64,000 nucleotides of DNA, taken from NCBI RefSeq assembly GCF_000744815.1, contig NZ_JQMQ01000005.1, positions 4,855,801-4,919,800 on the forward strand, read 5' to 3'. Under the pieces are notes generated by a model that saw only the letters and a list, made by a program, of their open reading frames with translations, searched no databases and was not told the origin of the DNA. Below, one piece after another: positions 34,892 through 43,990 of this stretch. The DNA is from Phaeacidiphilus oryzae TH49 (GTDB lineage: Bacteria; Actinomycetota; Actinomycetes; Streptomycetales; Streptomycetaceae). The translations under genes and the position numbers were made by a program. Numbering within the stretch: position 1 is the stretch's first letter; each line of letters begins with the position of its first letter.

Positions 34892-35665
34892 TCAGTGCAC
34901 GGGGGAGCCGGTGGCCCGCCCGGTCGAGACCGGCTGCAACGGCAGTCCGTCCAGCAGCGCGTTCGCCGGGATCCGGGCGACCGGCGCGGAGAAGACGACC
35001 AGCGCGTACCCGCCAGGCAGCTCCCCGTCGCCGGCCGCGGCGGTGGCCCCGGGCGTGGAGCCGGGCGTGGAACCCGGTGTGGAGCCGAGGCACTGCATCC
35101 CGCTGCCGCCGATCCGACGGACCGTCAGCTGGTCACCGGTGCGCCATAGCTGGGCGCTCTCCGGGAAGCGGCAGTGCACGGCGAACACCGAGACGATGAA
35201 CGCCTCGCCAGAAGGGGGCGGTCCGGCGAGGCTGACCTGGAGCCGCCGGGCGGCGGCGGGGTCGCCGTCCGCGCGCAGCCGCGCGGCCAGGACGGCGATG
35301 TCGGTTCCGGTGCTCAGGACGGTGCGGAGGTTCGGCTCGGGCCGCGGCATCGGCGTCAGCAGCCGCAGACCGGTGTCCACCCGGTAGGTCCCGCCGCCGG
35401 GGGCGGGGGAGCTGCCGGGCGCGCCGGTGCTGGTCACCGTGCCCGGGGCGCTGGGCGTCGGGGTGGCCGAGCCGCCGCCGTTCCCGCTGCTGCACGCGGT
35501 CAGTCCGGTGCCGCCGACCACCAGGGCGATCGCCCCGGCGAGCAGCCGGCCGCGCGGTCCGAGCAGCCGCCGCCGCCCGTCCAGCCGGCGGCGGCCGCGC
35601 CCGGGTGCCGGAAGCGCGCGGGGCGTCAACGAAGGACGCCCGTCGCCGCGCTGAAGCACCGTCAT
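34892..35665 (-). CDS. Putative lipoprotein of unknown function
   Basis: 257 residues. A long Arg-rich N-terminus precedes a hydrophobic segment LLAGAIALVVGGTGLTACSSG ending in a lipobox LTAC; the Cys should be lipidated. The basic Arg-rich region could allow Tat export. The mature part starts with a Gly/Ser/Thr/Pro linker, then a globular domain with two further Cys (AVHCRFPE, MQCLGS) and a repeated PGST insert near residue 200. No family recognised. ATG 35665 lacks a good ribosome-binding site, so the start could be further in. A gap of 179 bases without a gene separates it from the exported protein downstream. Confidence 0.68.
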   Translation of the reverse strand: MTVLQRGDGRPSLTPRALPAPGRGRRRLDGRRRLLGPRGRLLAGAIALVVGGTGLTACSSGNGGGSATPTPSAPGTVTSTGAPGSSPAPGGGTYRVDTGLRLLTPMPRPEPNLRTVLSTGTDIAVLAARLRADGDPAAARRLQVSLAGPPPSGEAFIVSVFAVHCRFPESAQLWRTGDQLTVRRIGGSGMQCLGSTPGSTPGSTPGATAAAGDGELPGGYALVVFSAPVARIPANALLDGLPLQPVSTGRATGSPVH

Positions 35666-36095
35666 GTCGGTGGGACGGCGGAGACCGTGAACCGGTTCCC
35701 CTCTCCGGGCCGGTCCCGTCCGCCCCGTACGGACGATCTCCACGGGCGGGCCGGGACGGCCCCCAGCAGGATGTTCGGCGAGGGGCACCGCCGGCTCAGT
35801 CCAGCCGGCGGGGCACGGACGGGCCGCTGAGGGCAGGGCCCGGAGGCGGCCGGCGGTCGTCCGCCAGGGCAGCGGGCGGCCGCCGGCCGTCGCGTTCCGC
35901 CGGAGCCGGCTCGGGGTCGCCGGGAATCCTCCGGGGGAGCCGGTGGTTCCGAGTACTCCGGAAGAGTGATTATCATTCTCAATAAGGCCCCGTGCTGAAC
36001 CCCGCGCCCGACGTCCCCGACGTGCCAGAGGCCCGGCCGATTCGGCTCGGCGGTCCGGAACGCGTACGGGACTTCGGGAGCGCCGGGAGGGCGAG
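35666..36095. promoter_or_regulatory. Intergenic region upstream of the ZIP transporter
   Basis: 430 bases between the divergent lipoprotein and ZIP transporter genes. No gene is seen. The notable element is the Zur-like box at 35967-35981, inside an A/T-rich island (35960-35990) that stands out from the GC-rich surroundings and probably contains the promoter. Confidence 0.55.
35967..35981. promoter_or_regulatory. Zur-type zinc-responsive box
   Basis: TGATTATCATTCTCA keeps all dyad positions of the TGAnnATnATnnTCA pattern and differs at about three internal bases from the Streptomyces Zur consensus as I remember it. It lies about 115 bases upstream of a ZIP metal transporter, so zinc-dependent repression is likely. 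A Fur-type iron box is the alternative. Confidence 0.6.
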
Positions 36096-36947
36096 ATGCC
36101 GGTAGTGGTGGCGGCAGGGGCCATGCTGATGACCCTGCTCGGGGGGCTGGTGGCCGGCCGGGTCGGCGACCGCCGGCACCTGGTCCTCGGCCTGGCCGCG
36201 GGACTGATGCTCGGTGTGGTCGCCTTCGACCTGATCCCCGAGGCGCTGCACGCGGCCGACTTCCAGTGGTTCGGCGTCCCGTCGGCCCTGGTGCTCGCCA
36301 CCGGGGGATTCCTGCTGCTCCACATCGTGGAGCGGTCGATCGCCATCCACCGCGCCCACGAGGGCGAGTACGCCGCCCACAGCCATGACGGCCGGCACCT
36401 GACCGGCGGCCCCGACGGAGTCCCCGGTCAGGGACACGGCCATGGCCATGGTCACGGTGCCGGGCACGGTCATGCCCACGGCCACGGCTTCGCGATAGTG
36501 GACGGGCGCGCCCAGGGGCTCGGCCTCGCCGCGGCCGGCGGGCTGGTGGTGCACAGCATGATGGACGGCTTCGCGATCGGAGCCGCCTTCCAGGCCAGCA
36601 ACACCATCGGCGCGGTGGTCGCGGTCGCCGTCATCGCCCACGACTTCGCGGACGGCTTCAACACCTACACCATCACCAGCCTCTACGGGAACGACCGGCG
36701 GCGCGCCCTCACCCTCCTCGCCTGCGACGCCCTGGCGCCGATCGTCGGCGCGGCGATCACCCTCGCCTTCGACATCCCCGAGCAGGTACTCGGCCTCTAC
36801 CTGGGCTTCTTCTCCGGGGTGCTGCTCTACCTGGCGACCTCGGACATCCTCCCCGAGGCCCACGCCCAGCACCCCTCCCGCGCCACCCTGGTCTGCACCG
36901 TGGCGGGCGCCGCCTTCATGTGGCTGGTCATCGGCCTGGCCGGCTGA
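36096..36947 (+). CDS. ZIP family metal transporter (zinc uptake)
   Basis: 283 residues, about eight membrane spans. The cytoplasmic loop between spans 3 and 4 has a dense His-Gly repeat (GHGHGHGHGAGHGHAHGHG, about 113-131), typical of zinc transporters. The metal-pathway motifs follow: VHSMMDGFAIGAAF in span 4 and AHDFADGFNTYT in span 5. ZIP proteins carry Zn2+ or other divalent metals into the cytoplasm. GGGAGG precedes ATG 36096 by five bases. The Zur-like box upstream supports zinc as the substrate and induction under zinc starvation. Confidence 0.88.
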   Translation: MPVVVAAGAMLMTLLGGLVAGRVGDRRHLVLGLAAGLMLGVVAFDLIPEALHAADFQWFGVPSALVLATGGFLLLHIVERSIAIHRAHEGEYAAHSHDGRHLTGGPDGVPGQGHGHGHGHGAGHGHAHGHGFAIVDGRAQGLGLAAAGGLVVHSMMDGFAIGAAFQASNTIGAVVAVAVIAHDFADGFNTYTITSLYGNDRRRALTLLACDALAPIVGAAITLAFDIPEQVLGLYLGFFSGVLLYLATSDILPEAHAQHPSRATLVCTVAGAAFMWLVIGLAG

Positions 36948-36950
36948 CCG

Positions 36951-37703
36951 TCAGCCCGCCGCGGCCCGCCGGTAGAGCGCCGCGATCCCGGACCCGAGGT
37001 AACTGGCGTAGGAGACGCCGGCGGTGGTGCCGCCCTGCTGGTAGCCACCGATCACGGCGAGGACGGTCTCCCGTCCGTTCGCCCCGCCGGCGCCGCGGGC
37101 CAGCAGCGGGCCGCCGCTGGTGCCGTCGGGCAGCCCCGGGCAGACGAACCGCAGCTGCCGCTGGGCGCGGAAGACGGACAGCCGGGCCGCGCAGTACACC
37201 GGGCGCTCGGACCGGTCGGGATAGCCGACCGCCACCGCGGAGCCGCCGGCCCGGGGCCGGAAGCGGATCGCCTCCGAGCCGACCGCGTCCTCCACCGGCA
37301 GGCTGCCGGCGGTGGTCGCGAAGGCCACGTCGTAGTCCGGGTCGTGGGAGCGCGACCAGTGCGGGTCGACGAAGATCTGGGCGATCCGCCAGCGGCCGTA
37401 GGGGGCGCGGCCGTCCCGGTAGCCGGGGACGAAGACCGCTCCGGGGTTCGAGCCCGCGCGTCCGCCCAGGCAGTGGGCGGCCGTGACGATCAGGTCGCGC
37501 CGCGGGCTGTCCACGACGGAGGCGGTGCAGAAGTGGTGCCGGGGTTGCGGCTCGCCGGAGAAGAGGGCGCCGATCCGGGGCGCACCGGCGAAGGAGACCG
37601 ATCCGGGGGCTGCCGCGGCGGCGGCGACGGCGGGCGCGCAGACGGCTCCGCCGAGCACCCCGCAGACGGCGAGCGCTGCGCGCGAGCGCCAAGAGATCCT
37701 CAT
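36951..37703 (-). CDS. Secreted trypsin/V8-like serine protease
   Basis: 250 residues. Signal peptide (AALAVCGVLGGAVCAPAVAAAAAAP, cleavage near 30). The chymotrypsin-fold triad is visible: His77 in TAAHC, Asp125 in DPDYDVAF, and Ser196 in DGTSGGPL. The domain starts without an obvious long propeptide, and Cys59/Cys78 and Cys171/Cys188 are placed for disulfides. The substrate is unknown; a similar small family in actinomycetes is secreted into the medium. Only four bases separate its stop from the convergent ZIP transporter stop. No strong ribosome-binding site precedes ATG 37703. Confidence 0.87.
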   Translation of the reverse strand: MRISWRSRAALAVCGVLGGAVCAPAVAAAAAAPGSVSFAGAPRIGALFSGEPQPRHHFCTASVVDSPRRDLIVTAAHCLGGRAGSNPGAVFVPGYRDGRAPYGRWRIAQIFVDPHWSRSHDPDYDVAFATTAGSLPVEDAVGSEAIRFRPRAGGSAVAVGYPDRSERPVYCAARLSVFRAQRQLRFVCPGLPDGTSGGPLLARGAGGANGRETVLAVIGGYQQGGTTAGVSYASYLGSGIAALYRRAAAG

Positions 37704-37801
37704 GCGCTCGATGCTGGGCGCGGGCCGCCGGGGGCCGCCAACTGTGTTGCGCTGCTTGGTCTAGAGGGAGGTGCGGCGAGAGCACCGCCCACCCCGCCCG
37801 C

Positions 37802-38338
37802 TCAGTGCACCCGGCGCGCCCCGCCGCTCCGCAGCGGGCCCGCCGCCGCGTCCGCCGCGCGGAGCGCGCGCAGCGCCGTCGCGCGGTCGGCGGGGTCGAG
37901 GGGCGCGAAGTACTCCTCGGCGACCTCGCGCCGCACGGCCACCAGCCGCTGCACGGACTCCCGGCCGGCTGCCGTCAGCCGCAGCAGCGTGGCCCGCCGG
38001 TCGGCCGGATCCGGCGCGCGCTCCACCAGTCCGGCCGCCTCCAGCGCGTCCACCACGGTGGTGGCCGAGCGCGGGGCGATCCGCAGCCGCTCGGCCAGCT
38101 CGTTGAGCCGCATCTCCCGCCCGCCGGCGTCGGCCGTCCCGGCGTCGGCCGTCCCCTCGTCGACCGCCTCGGCGCCGTTCCCCTCGCGGCGGCCGCGCGC
38201 CAGTACGTCCAGCGCCCGGCCCTGACTCGGCGTCATCCCGTGCGGGGCGAGGCGGTGGAAGGTCTCCCGGCGGATCCGCCTGGACGCCCGCTGCACCGCG
38301 TCAGCCAACTCGGCGGCCTCGTCGCCCCTGCCGTCCAT
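37802..38338 (-). CDS. MarR family transcriptional regulator
   Basis: 178 residues. The winged-helix core reads MRLNELAERLRIAPRSATTVVDALEAAGLVERAPDPADRRATLLRLTAAGRE (about 85-136), with the DxRR wing typical of MarR. Dimerisation helices lie at both ends. An unusual insert, EGNGAEAVDEGTADAGTADAGG with a TADAG repeat, precedes the recognition helix pair, so the loop is longer than usual. ATG 38338 was chosen because GGA purine clusters lie just upstream; an open frame continues further but is not protein-like. No obvious target operon; the GNAT gene lies 58 bases upstream on the same strand. Confidence 0.82.
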   Translation of the reverse strand: MDGRGDEAAELADAVQRASRRIRRETFHRLAPHGMTPSQGRALDVLARGRREGNGAEAVDEGTADAGTADAGGREMRLNELAERLRIAPRSATTVVDALEAAGLVERAPDPADRRATLLRLTAAGRESVQRLVAVRREVAEEYFAPLDPADRATALRALRAADAAAGPLRSGGARRVH

Positions 38339-38396
38339 GCCGTCCTTCCTCTCCCGAGTCCCCCGCACGCATCGACGGAGCCAGGCTCGCAATATG

Positions 38397-38861
38397 TCAG
38401 TCCGCGTCCGGCAGGGCCAGTTTGAAGCCCACATGGCTGTCCACGAAGCCCAGCCGCCGGTAGAAGCGGTGGGCGTCGGTGCGGCCGGCGTCCGAGGTCA
38501 GCTGGACCAGCCCCGCGCCCCGCCGCCGGGACTCCGCGACGGCCCACTCGATCAGCTCGGTGCCCAGCCCGCGTCCGCGCTCGGACGCGTCGACCCGCAC
38601 CGCCTCGATGACGGTGCGGACCGTCCCGCGCCGGGAGAGCCCCGGGATCGTCGTCAGCTGGAGCGTCCCCACCACCCGGCCGCCGCGCTCGGCGACGGCC
38701 AGGTACTGGTTCGGGTCGGCCGCTATCCGCTCGAAGGCGGCCCGGTAGAGCTCGGGCCGGTCGGGCGACTCCCGGGCCGCGCCCAGGGGGTCGTCGGCCA
38801 GCATGGCCACCAGCGCCGGGAGGTCCTCGGCCACTGCCGGGCGGATGATCAGATCACCCAT
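38397..38861 (-). CDS. GNAT family N-acetyltransferase
   Basis: 154 residues, a complete single GNAT domain: LIIRPAVAEDLPALVAML at the start, motif A VIEAVRVDASERGRGLGTELIEWAVAESRRRG (about 87-118) and motif B AHRFYRRLGF (about 129-138). Similar small GNATs acetylate aminoglycosides, polyamines or amino acids; substrate unknown. TAGGCT at 38874-38869, seven bases before ATG 38861, fits a -10 box for a leaderless transcript, and no Shine-Dalgarno is present. Confidence 0.87.
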   Translation of the reverse strand: MGDLIIRPAVAEDLPALVAMLADDPLGAARESPDRPELYRAAFERIAADPNQYLAVAERGGRVVGTLQLTTIPGLSRRGTVRTVIEAVRVDASERGRGLGTELIEWAVAESRRRGAGLVQLTSDAGRTDAHRFYRRLGFVDSHVGFKLALPDAD

Positions 38862-38922
38862 GCCCGGCAGCCTACGGCGGTGCGCCGGCCCGCCGGCCCG
38901 CCTCCGGCGCCGACCGTCCCGC

Positions 38923-39729
38923 TCAACCCGCCGGCGCCTCCGATATCACCGAGAACCGCGCCCCCGACGGGTCCGTGAGGTGCGCCCAGCGGCCCACCCC
39001 CTCCACCGTCATCGCCGGACGGACCAGCGCGGCGCCGTGCCGGCGCGCCGTGGCCACCGTCGCGTCGCAGTCCGCGACGGCGAAGTAGAGCTGCCACAGC
39101 GGCGTCACCCCGGCGGAGGCCATCTCCGGCACGATCGGCACGATCCCGCCGATCGTCCGCTCCTCCACCGAGCCCTTCCCGGCGCGGGACATCACGGTGT
39201 ACGTCCCGCCGCCCGGGAGCCCCGGCATCTCGTGGTCGGTGAACTCCCAGTCGAAGACCGTGGAGTAGAACCGCCGCACCGCCGCCGGGTCGGTGGTGTA
39301 GAGCTCCGTCCAGGTCAGCGAGCCCGGCTCGGACACCCGCTCGAGACCCGGGACGGTGCCCGGCTGCCAGAGGGCGAACCGGGCGCCGGCCGGATCGGCG
39401 AGGACGGCCATCCGCCCCATCGGGCCGACGTCCCCCGGCGGCACCAGCACCGAGCCGCCGGCCTGCTCGACGGCCTTGGTGGTGGCGTCCACGTCCTCGG
39501 TGTGGAAGTAGAGCTTCCAGCCGCCGGCGGCGGCGGGGTCGGGGCCCGGGCCGATCGCCGCCACCGAGCGGCCGCCCGCGCTGCAGATGTGGTAGTGCAT
39601 CGCCTCGGCCCCGAGGTCCCGGAACTCCCAGTCCAGGACGGCCCGGTAGAACGCCACGGCGTCGTCCACGACGGGGGCCTCCAGGTCGACCCAGACCGGC
39701 GCGCCATGGGTGAAGTCGGTGGTCAGCAC
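38923..39729 (-). CDS. Two-domain VOC (glyoxalase/bleomycin-resistance-like) protein
   Basis: 268 residues formed by two tandem VOC domains. Domain 1 begins TTDFTHGAPVWVDLEAPVVDDAVAFYRAVLDWEF; domain 2 begins LTWTELYTTDPAAVRRFYSTVFDWEF. Each ends with a GRMAVLADPAGARFALWQP or GRWAHLTDPSGARFSVI strand. The fused pair makes the full cavity in one chain. Metal-ligand residues are not clear, so it could be a binding protein instead of an enzyme. GTG 39729 is chosen because AGGAGG lies four bases upstream. Confidence 0.87.
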   Translation of the reverse strand: MLTTDFTHGAPVWVDLEAPVVDDAVAFYRAVLDWEFRDLGAEAMHYHICSAGGRSVAAIGPGPDPAAAGGWKLYFHTEDVDATTKAVEQAGGSVLVPPGDVGPMGRMAVLADPAGARFALWQPGTVPGLERVSEPGSLTWTELYTTDPAAVRRFYSTVFDWEFTDHEMPGLPGGGTYTVMSRAGKGSVEERTIGGIVPIVPEMASAGVTPLWQLYFAVADCDATVATARRHGAALVRPAMTVEGVGRWAHLTDPSGARFSVISEAPAG

Positions 39730-39929
39730 GTGTCCTCCTCGAAGTGAGCGCGGCCGTGACGGCCGTTCCCGTCCGCCCGCCGCTGGACTTCCCCCGGACC
39801 CTCCCAGTGTGACGCGGACCACTGACAGCCGCGGGTTTTCCACAGGCCCGCCCGGAGCGGCGGCGGGTTGTCGCAGCGGCGGAGTAGCGTGCGGGTTGTT
39901 CCGGCGGACGGCGGGAGGGGCGGGGCGGG

Positions 39930-42224
39930 ATGGGCACGGCGGCGCGAACCGAGGGGCGGCCCGCGCCGGCCGTCGTGGACGGCGTGCTGGAGCGGATCAC
40001 CTACGCCAACGAGGAGAACGGCTGGACGGTGGCCCGGGTGGACACCGGCCGCGGCGGCGGCGAACTCCTCACCGTGGTGGGCGCGTTGCTCGGCGCCCAG
40101 GTCGGCGAGTCGCTGCGGATGCAGGGCCGCTGGGGCAGCCATCCGCAGTACGGGCGGCAGTTCGTGGTCGAGAACTACACGACCGTCCTCCCCGCCACCG
40201 TCCAGGGCATCCGCCGCTACCTCGGCTCCGGGCTGATCAAGGGGATCGGCCCGCGGCTGGCCGAGCGGATCGTGGACCACTTCGGCGTCGACACCCTGGA
40301 GGTGATCGAGCAGCAGCCGGGGCGGCTGATCGAGGTGCCCAAGCTGGGCCCCAAGCGGACCAGGCTGATCGCCGCCGCGTGGGAGGAGCAGAAGGCCATC
40401 AAGGAGGTGATGGTCTTCCTCCAGGGCGTCGGGGTCTCCACCTCGCTCGCCGTGCGGATCTACAAGAAGTACCAGGACTCGGCGATCTCGGTGGTGCGGA
40501 ACCAGCCGTACCGGCTGGCCTCGGACGTCTGGGGGATCGGCTTCCTCACCGCGGACCGGATCGCGCAGGCGGTGGGGATACCGCAGGACAGCCCGGAGCG
40601 GGTCAAGGCCGGCCTGCAGTACGCCCTCTCGCAGGCGAGCGACCAGGGGCACTGCTTCCTCCCGGAGGAGCGGCTGATCGCGGACGCGGTGAAGCTCCTC
40701 CAGGTGGACGTCGGCCTGGTCATCGACGCCCTGTCGGAGCTCGCCGCGGAGGAGGGCGTGGTCCGCCAGCTCCTCCCGGGCGAGCATCTCGCGGACGACC
40801 CCGGGGAGGGGGCGGAGGGGGCGGAGGGGGTGTCCGCCGAGCCCCTGCGCGCGGTCTACCTGGTGCCCTTCCATCGGGCGGAGTCCTCCCTGGCCGGCCA
40901 GCTCCTCCGCCGGCTGCGCGCCCCGGAGGACCGGTTGGCCTCCTTCCGGACCGTGGACTGGTCGGCCGCGCTGGGCTGGCTGCGCGGGCGGACCGGCGCC
41001 GACCTCGCCCCGGAGCAGGAGCAGGCGGTACGGCTGGCGCTCACCGAGAAGGTCGCGGTGCTGACCGGCGGCCCCGGCTGCGGCAAGTCCTTCACGGTCC
41101 GCTCCATCGTCGAGCTCGCCGCCGCCAAGCGGGCGAAGGTGGTGCTGGCCGCGCCCACCGGGCGGGCGGCCAAGCGGCTGGCCGAGCTCACCGGGGGCGA
41201 GGCGGCCACGGTCCACCGCCTGCTGGAGCTGAAGCCCGGCGGCGAGGCCGGATACGACCGGGAGCATCCGCTGGACGCCGATCTGGTGGTGGTCGACGAG
41301 GCCTCGATGCTGGACCTCCTGCTGGCGAACAAGCTGGTCAAGGCGGTCCCGCCGGGTGCCCATCTGCTGCTGGTGGGAGACGTCGACCAGCTGCCCTCGG
41401 TCGGCGCGGGGGAGGTGCTGCGGGATCTCCTCGCGGACGGCGGCCCGGTCCCGGCGGTCCGGCTGACCAGGATCTTCCGCCAGGCCCAGGAGTCCGGGGT
41501 GGTCGCCAACGCCCACCGGATCAACCAGGGCCGGCCGCCGGTCACCGAGGGCCTGCCGGACTTCTTCCTCTTCCCCGAGGAGGACTCGGAGCGGGCGGCC
41601 GGCCTGACCGTGGACGTGGTGGCCCGCCGGATCCCCCGGCGGTTCGGGCTCGATCCGCGCCGGGACGTCCAGGTGCTGACCCCGATGAACCGCGGCCCGG
41701 CCGGCGCGGCGGCGCTGAACACCCTTCTCCAGGGGGCGCTCACGCCCGCCCGGCCAGATCTTCCTGAGAAGCGGTTCGGGGGACGGACTTTCCGAGTGGG
41801 GGACAAGGTCACCCAGATTCGCAATAACTATGAAAAGGGTACAAACGGCGTTTTCAACGGGACCGGCGGGGTGGTGATCGGACTCGATCCCGAGGAGCAG
41901 CGGCTGACCGTCCGCACGGACGAGGACGAGGAGGTCGGATACGACTTCGACGAGCTCGACGAGCTGGCCCACGCCTACGCCGTGACCATCCACCGCTCGC
42001 AGGGCAGCGAGTACCCGGCGGTCGTGATTCCCATCACCACCAGCGCCTGGACCATGCTGCAGCGGAACCTCCTCTACACCGCTGTGACCAGGGCGAAGAG
42101 GCTTGTGGTGCTGGTCGGCTCACGGCGGGCGCTGGGTCAGGCCGTCCGCAGCGTTTCCGCAGGTCGGAGGCATACCGCAGTGGATCTGCGGCTGGCCGGC
42201 CGAGTGGTCGGGGAGGAGGGCTGA
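39930..42224 (+). CDS. recD2: RecD2-like superfamily 1 DNA helicase
   Basis: 764 residues. The N-terminal region (1-340) has the OB-like start (GVLERITYANEENGWTVARV) and helix-hairpin-helix segments (KGIGPRLAERIVDHFG; VWGIGFLTADRIAQAVG) characteristic of RecD2. The helicase core follows: Walker A GGPGCGKS near 382, DEAS motif II near 457, GDVDQLPSVGAG motif III, LTRIFRQAQ motif IV, and VTIHRSQGSEYPAVV / LLYTAVTRAK motifs V-VI. RecD2 is a 5'-3' helicase acting without RecBC in DNA repair. It has a purine-rich site immediately before ATG 39930 and is followed by gltA. Confidence 0.9.
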   Translation: MGTAARTEGRPAPAVVDGVLERITYANEENGWTVARVDTGRGGGELLTVVGALLGAQVGESLRMQGRWGSHPQYGRQFVVENYTTVLPATVQGIRRYLGSGLIKGIGPRLAERIVDHFGVDTLEVIEQQPGRLIEVPKLGPKRTRLIAAAWEEQKAIKEVMVFLQGVGVSTSLAVRIYKKYQDSAISVVRNQPYRLASDVWGIGFLTADRIAQAVGIPQDSPERVKAGLQYALSQASDQGHCFLPEERLIADAVKLLQVDVGLVIDALSELAAEEGVVRQLLPGEHLADDPGEGAEGAEGVSAEPLRAVYLVPFHRAESSLAGQLLRRLRAPEDRLASFRTVDWSAALGWLRGRTGADLAPEQEQAVRLALTEKVAVLTGGPGCGKSFTVRSIVELAAAKRAKVVLAAPTGRAAKRLAELTGGEAATVHRLLELKPGGEAGYDREHPLDADLVVVDEASMLDLLLANKLVKAVPPGAHLLLVGDVDQLPSVGAGEVLRDLLADGGPVPAVRLTRIFRQAQESGVVANAHRINQGRPPVTEGLPDFFLFPEEDSERAAGLTVDVVARRIPRRFGLDPRRDVQVLTPMNRGPAGAAALNTLLQGALTPARPDLPEKRFGGRTFRVGDKVTQIRNNYEKGTNGVFNGTGGVVIGLDPEEQRLTVRTDEDEEVGYDFDELDELAHAYAVTIHRSQGSEYPAVVIPITTSAWTMLQRNLLYTAVTRAKRLVVLVGSRRALGQAVRSVSAGRRHTAVDLRLAGRVVGEEG

Positions 42225-42439
42225 GGAACTGTCAAGAGGGCCGTGCGCCAAGCCCGGCCGAGACCTGCTTTTGTTCACCTCTCACCACTTGACTGATCGA
42301 TCGTTGTAGGACGAAGCTCTTTTTGGGTCACCCCGGCTACATCGATGTCGCCCAGATGGGGGATGGTAGGAGCAGTCAGGGCATCCCCATCTAAATAAGG
42401 TCCTTCGGGTCCTTCGTACTCGTCGGTGTGAGGGAAGAC
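42225..42439 (+). promoter_or_regulatory. A/T-richer leader and promoter region of gltA
   Basis: 215 bases between the helicase and citrate synthase genes. The 42265-42400 part is A/T-richer than its surroundings. It contains TTGACT near 42290, which could be a -35, and a GTCCTTCG direct repeat near 42400-42417 just before the start. No small ORF with a ribosome-binding site was seen. A specific -10 cannot be fixed. Confidence 0.4.
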
Positions 42440-43732
42440 GTGAGCGACAAAGCGGTAGTACTGCGGTACAACGGCAGCGACTACGAGTACCCGGTGGTCG
42501 ACTCGACCGTCGGCAACGCGGGCTTCGACATCTCGAAGCTGCTCGGCCAGACCGGCCTGACCACCTTCGACAACGGCTTCGGCAACACCGCGGCCACCAA
42601 GTCGGCCATCACCTACATCGATGGTGACCAGGGCATCCTGCGGTACCGCGGCTACCCGATCGAGCAGATCGCCGAGCGCGGCAGCTTCCTCGAGACCGCC
42701 TATCTGCTGATCGTCGGCGAGCTCCCCAACGCGGACCAGCTCGAGAAGTTCAAGCACGACATCCGGCAGCACACCCTCCTCCACGAGGACGTCAAGGGCT
42801 TCTACCGGGGCTTCCCCCGGGACGCCCACCCGATGGCGATGCTCTCCTCGGTGGTCTCCGCGCTGTCCACCTTCTACCAGGACAGCCACAACCCCTTCGA
42901 CGCCGAGCACCGCTACCTCTCCTCGGTGCGCCTCCTCGCGAAGCTTCCGACGATCGCCGCCTACGCCTACAAGAAGGCCGTCGGCCACCCGTTCGTCTAC
43001 CCGCGGAACGACCTCGGCTACGTCGAGAACTTCCTGCGGATGACCTTCGCCGTGCCGGCCGAGGACTACGAGCTCAACCCGGTCGTGGTCGCCGCCCTGG
43101 AGAAGCTCCTCATCCTCCACGCGGACCACGAGCAGAACTGCTCCACCTCGACCGTCCGCCTGGTCGGCTCCTCGCAGGCGAACCTCTTCGCCTCCATCTC
43201 GGCCGGCATCAACGCCCTCTGGGGGCCGCTGCACGGCGGCGCCAACCAGGCCGTGCTGGAGATGCTGGAGCAGATCAAGAACGACGGCGGCGACGTCGAC
43301 GCGTTCATCCGCAAGGTCAAGAACAAGGAGGACGGCGTCCGCCTGATGGGCTTCGGCCACCGGGTGTACAAGTCCTTCGACCCGCGCGCGCAGATCATCA
43401 AGGCCGCCGCCCACGACGTCCTCTCCCAGCTCGGCAAGTCCGACGAGCTGCTGGAGATCGCGCTCAAGCTGGAGCAGCACGCGCTGACCGACGACTACTT
43501 CGTCTCGCGCAAGCTCTACCCGAACGTGGACTTCTACACCGGCCTGATCTACCGCGCGATGGGCTTCCCGACCAGCATGTTCACCGTGCTGTTCGCGCTC
43601 GGCCGGCTGCCGGGCTGGATCGCCCACTGGCAGGAGATGATCACCGAGCCGGGCAGCCGCATCGGCCGCCCGCGGCAGATCTACACCGGCGAGGTGCTGC
43701 GCGACTTCGTCCCGCTGGAGGAGCGCGCGTAA
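42440..43732 (+). CDS. gltA: Citrate synthase
   Basis: 430 residues, the usual length for the actinobacterial hexameric type. It condenses acetyl-CoA and oxaloacetate to citrate at entry to the TCA cycle. Active-site elements include WGPLHGGANQAVLEML with the catalytic-type His, GFGHRVYKSFDPRA with the second His, and the Asp-containing NVDFYTGLIYRAMGF near the C-terminus. GTG 42440 (SDKAVVLRYNG...) is chosen: GAGGGA lies just upstream, whereas the in-frame GTG 42428 has no ribosome-binding site. A strong hairpin follows the stop. Confidence 0.95.
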   Translation: MSDKAVVLRYNGSDYEYPVVDSTVGNAGFDISKLLGQTGLTTFDNGFGNTAATKSAITYIDGDQGILRYRGYPIEQIAERGSFLETAYLLIVGELPNADQLEKFKHDIRQHTLLHEDVKGFYRGFPRDAHPMAMLSSVVSALSTFYQDSHNPFDAEHRYLSSVRLLAKLPTIAAYAYKKAVGHPFVYPRNDLGYVENFLRMTFAVPAEDYELNPVVVAALEKLLILHADHEQNCSTSTVRLVGSSQANLFASISAGINALWGPLHGGANQAVLEMLEQIKNDGGDVDAFIRKVKNKEDGVRLMGFGHRVYKSFDPRAQIIKAAAHDVLSQLGKSDELLEIALKLEQHALTDDYFVSRKLYPNVDFYTGLIYRAMGFPTSMFTVLFALGRLPGWIAHWQEMITEPGSRIGRPRQIYTGEVLRDFVPLEERA

Positions 43733-43775
43733 CGCCGACGCCGGCGCCGCGTCGGTGTCGGTACCGGATGTGTTC

Positions 43776-43821
43776 GCGCGCGGCGCGGAGTGGCCGCTCA
43801 TACCCACTTCGCGCCGCGCGC
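43776..43821 (+). terminator. Terminator after gltA
   Basis: An 18-bp stem pairs 43776-43793 with 43804-43821 around a ten-base loop (CCGCTCATAC); all pairs are Watson-Crick except one G-T. It begins 44 bases after the gltA stop. No T-tract follows, as is common in Streptomyces. Confidence 0.85.
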
Positions 43822-43990
43822 CCGTCCCTGGGGTCCGCCGGAACCCCGGGGGCTCTTCTGTTATGACGCCCCGGCGCGCGAGGAGTTACGCGGGGGCGGT
43901 GTGAGATAGCTCTCCCGGGGGCCGGTCGGGGGGCCAACTCCCCTGCTGTGGTAGGAATCCACGCACCACAGCGGAACCGGGAGGATGCGT

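Noticed and set aside
40803-40832. CGGAGGGGG tandem repeat
   Set aside because: A short in-frame repeat coding an EGAEGAEG loop in the RecD2-like helicase; ordinary low complexity.
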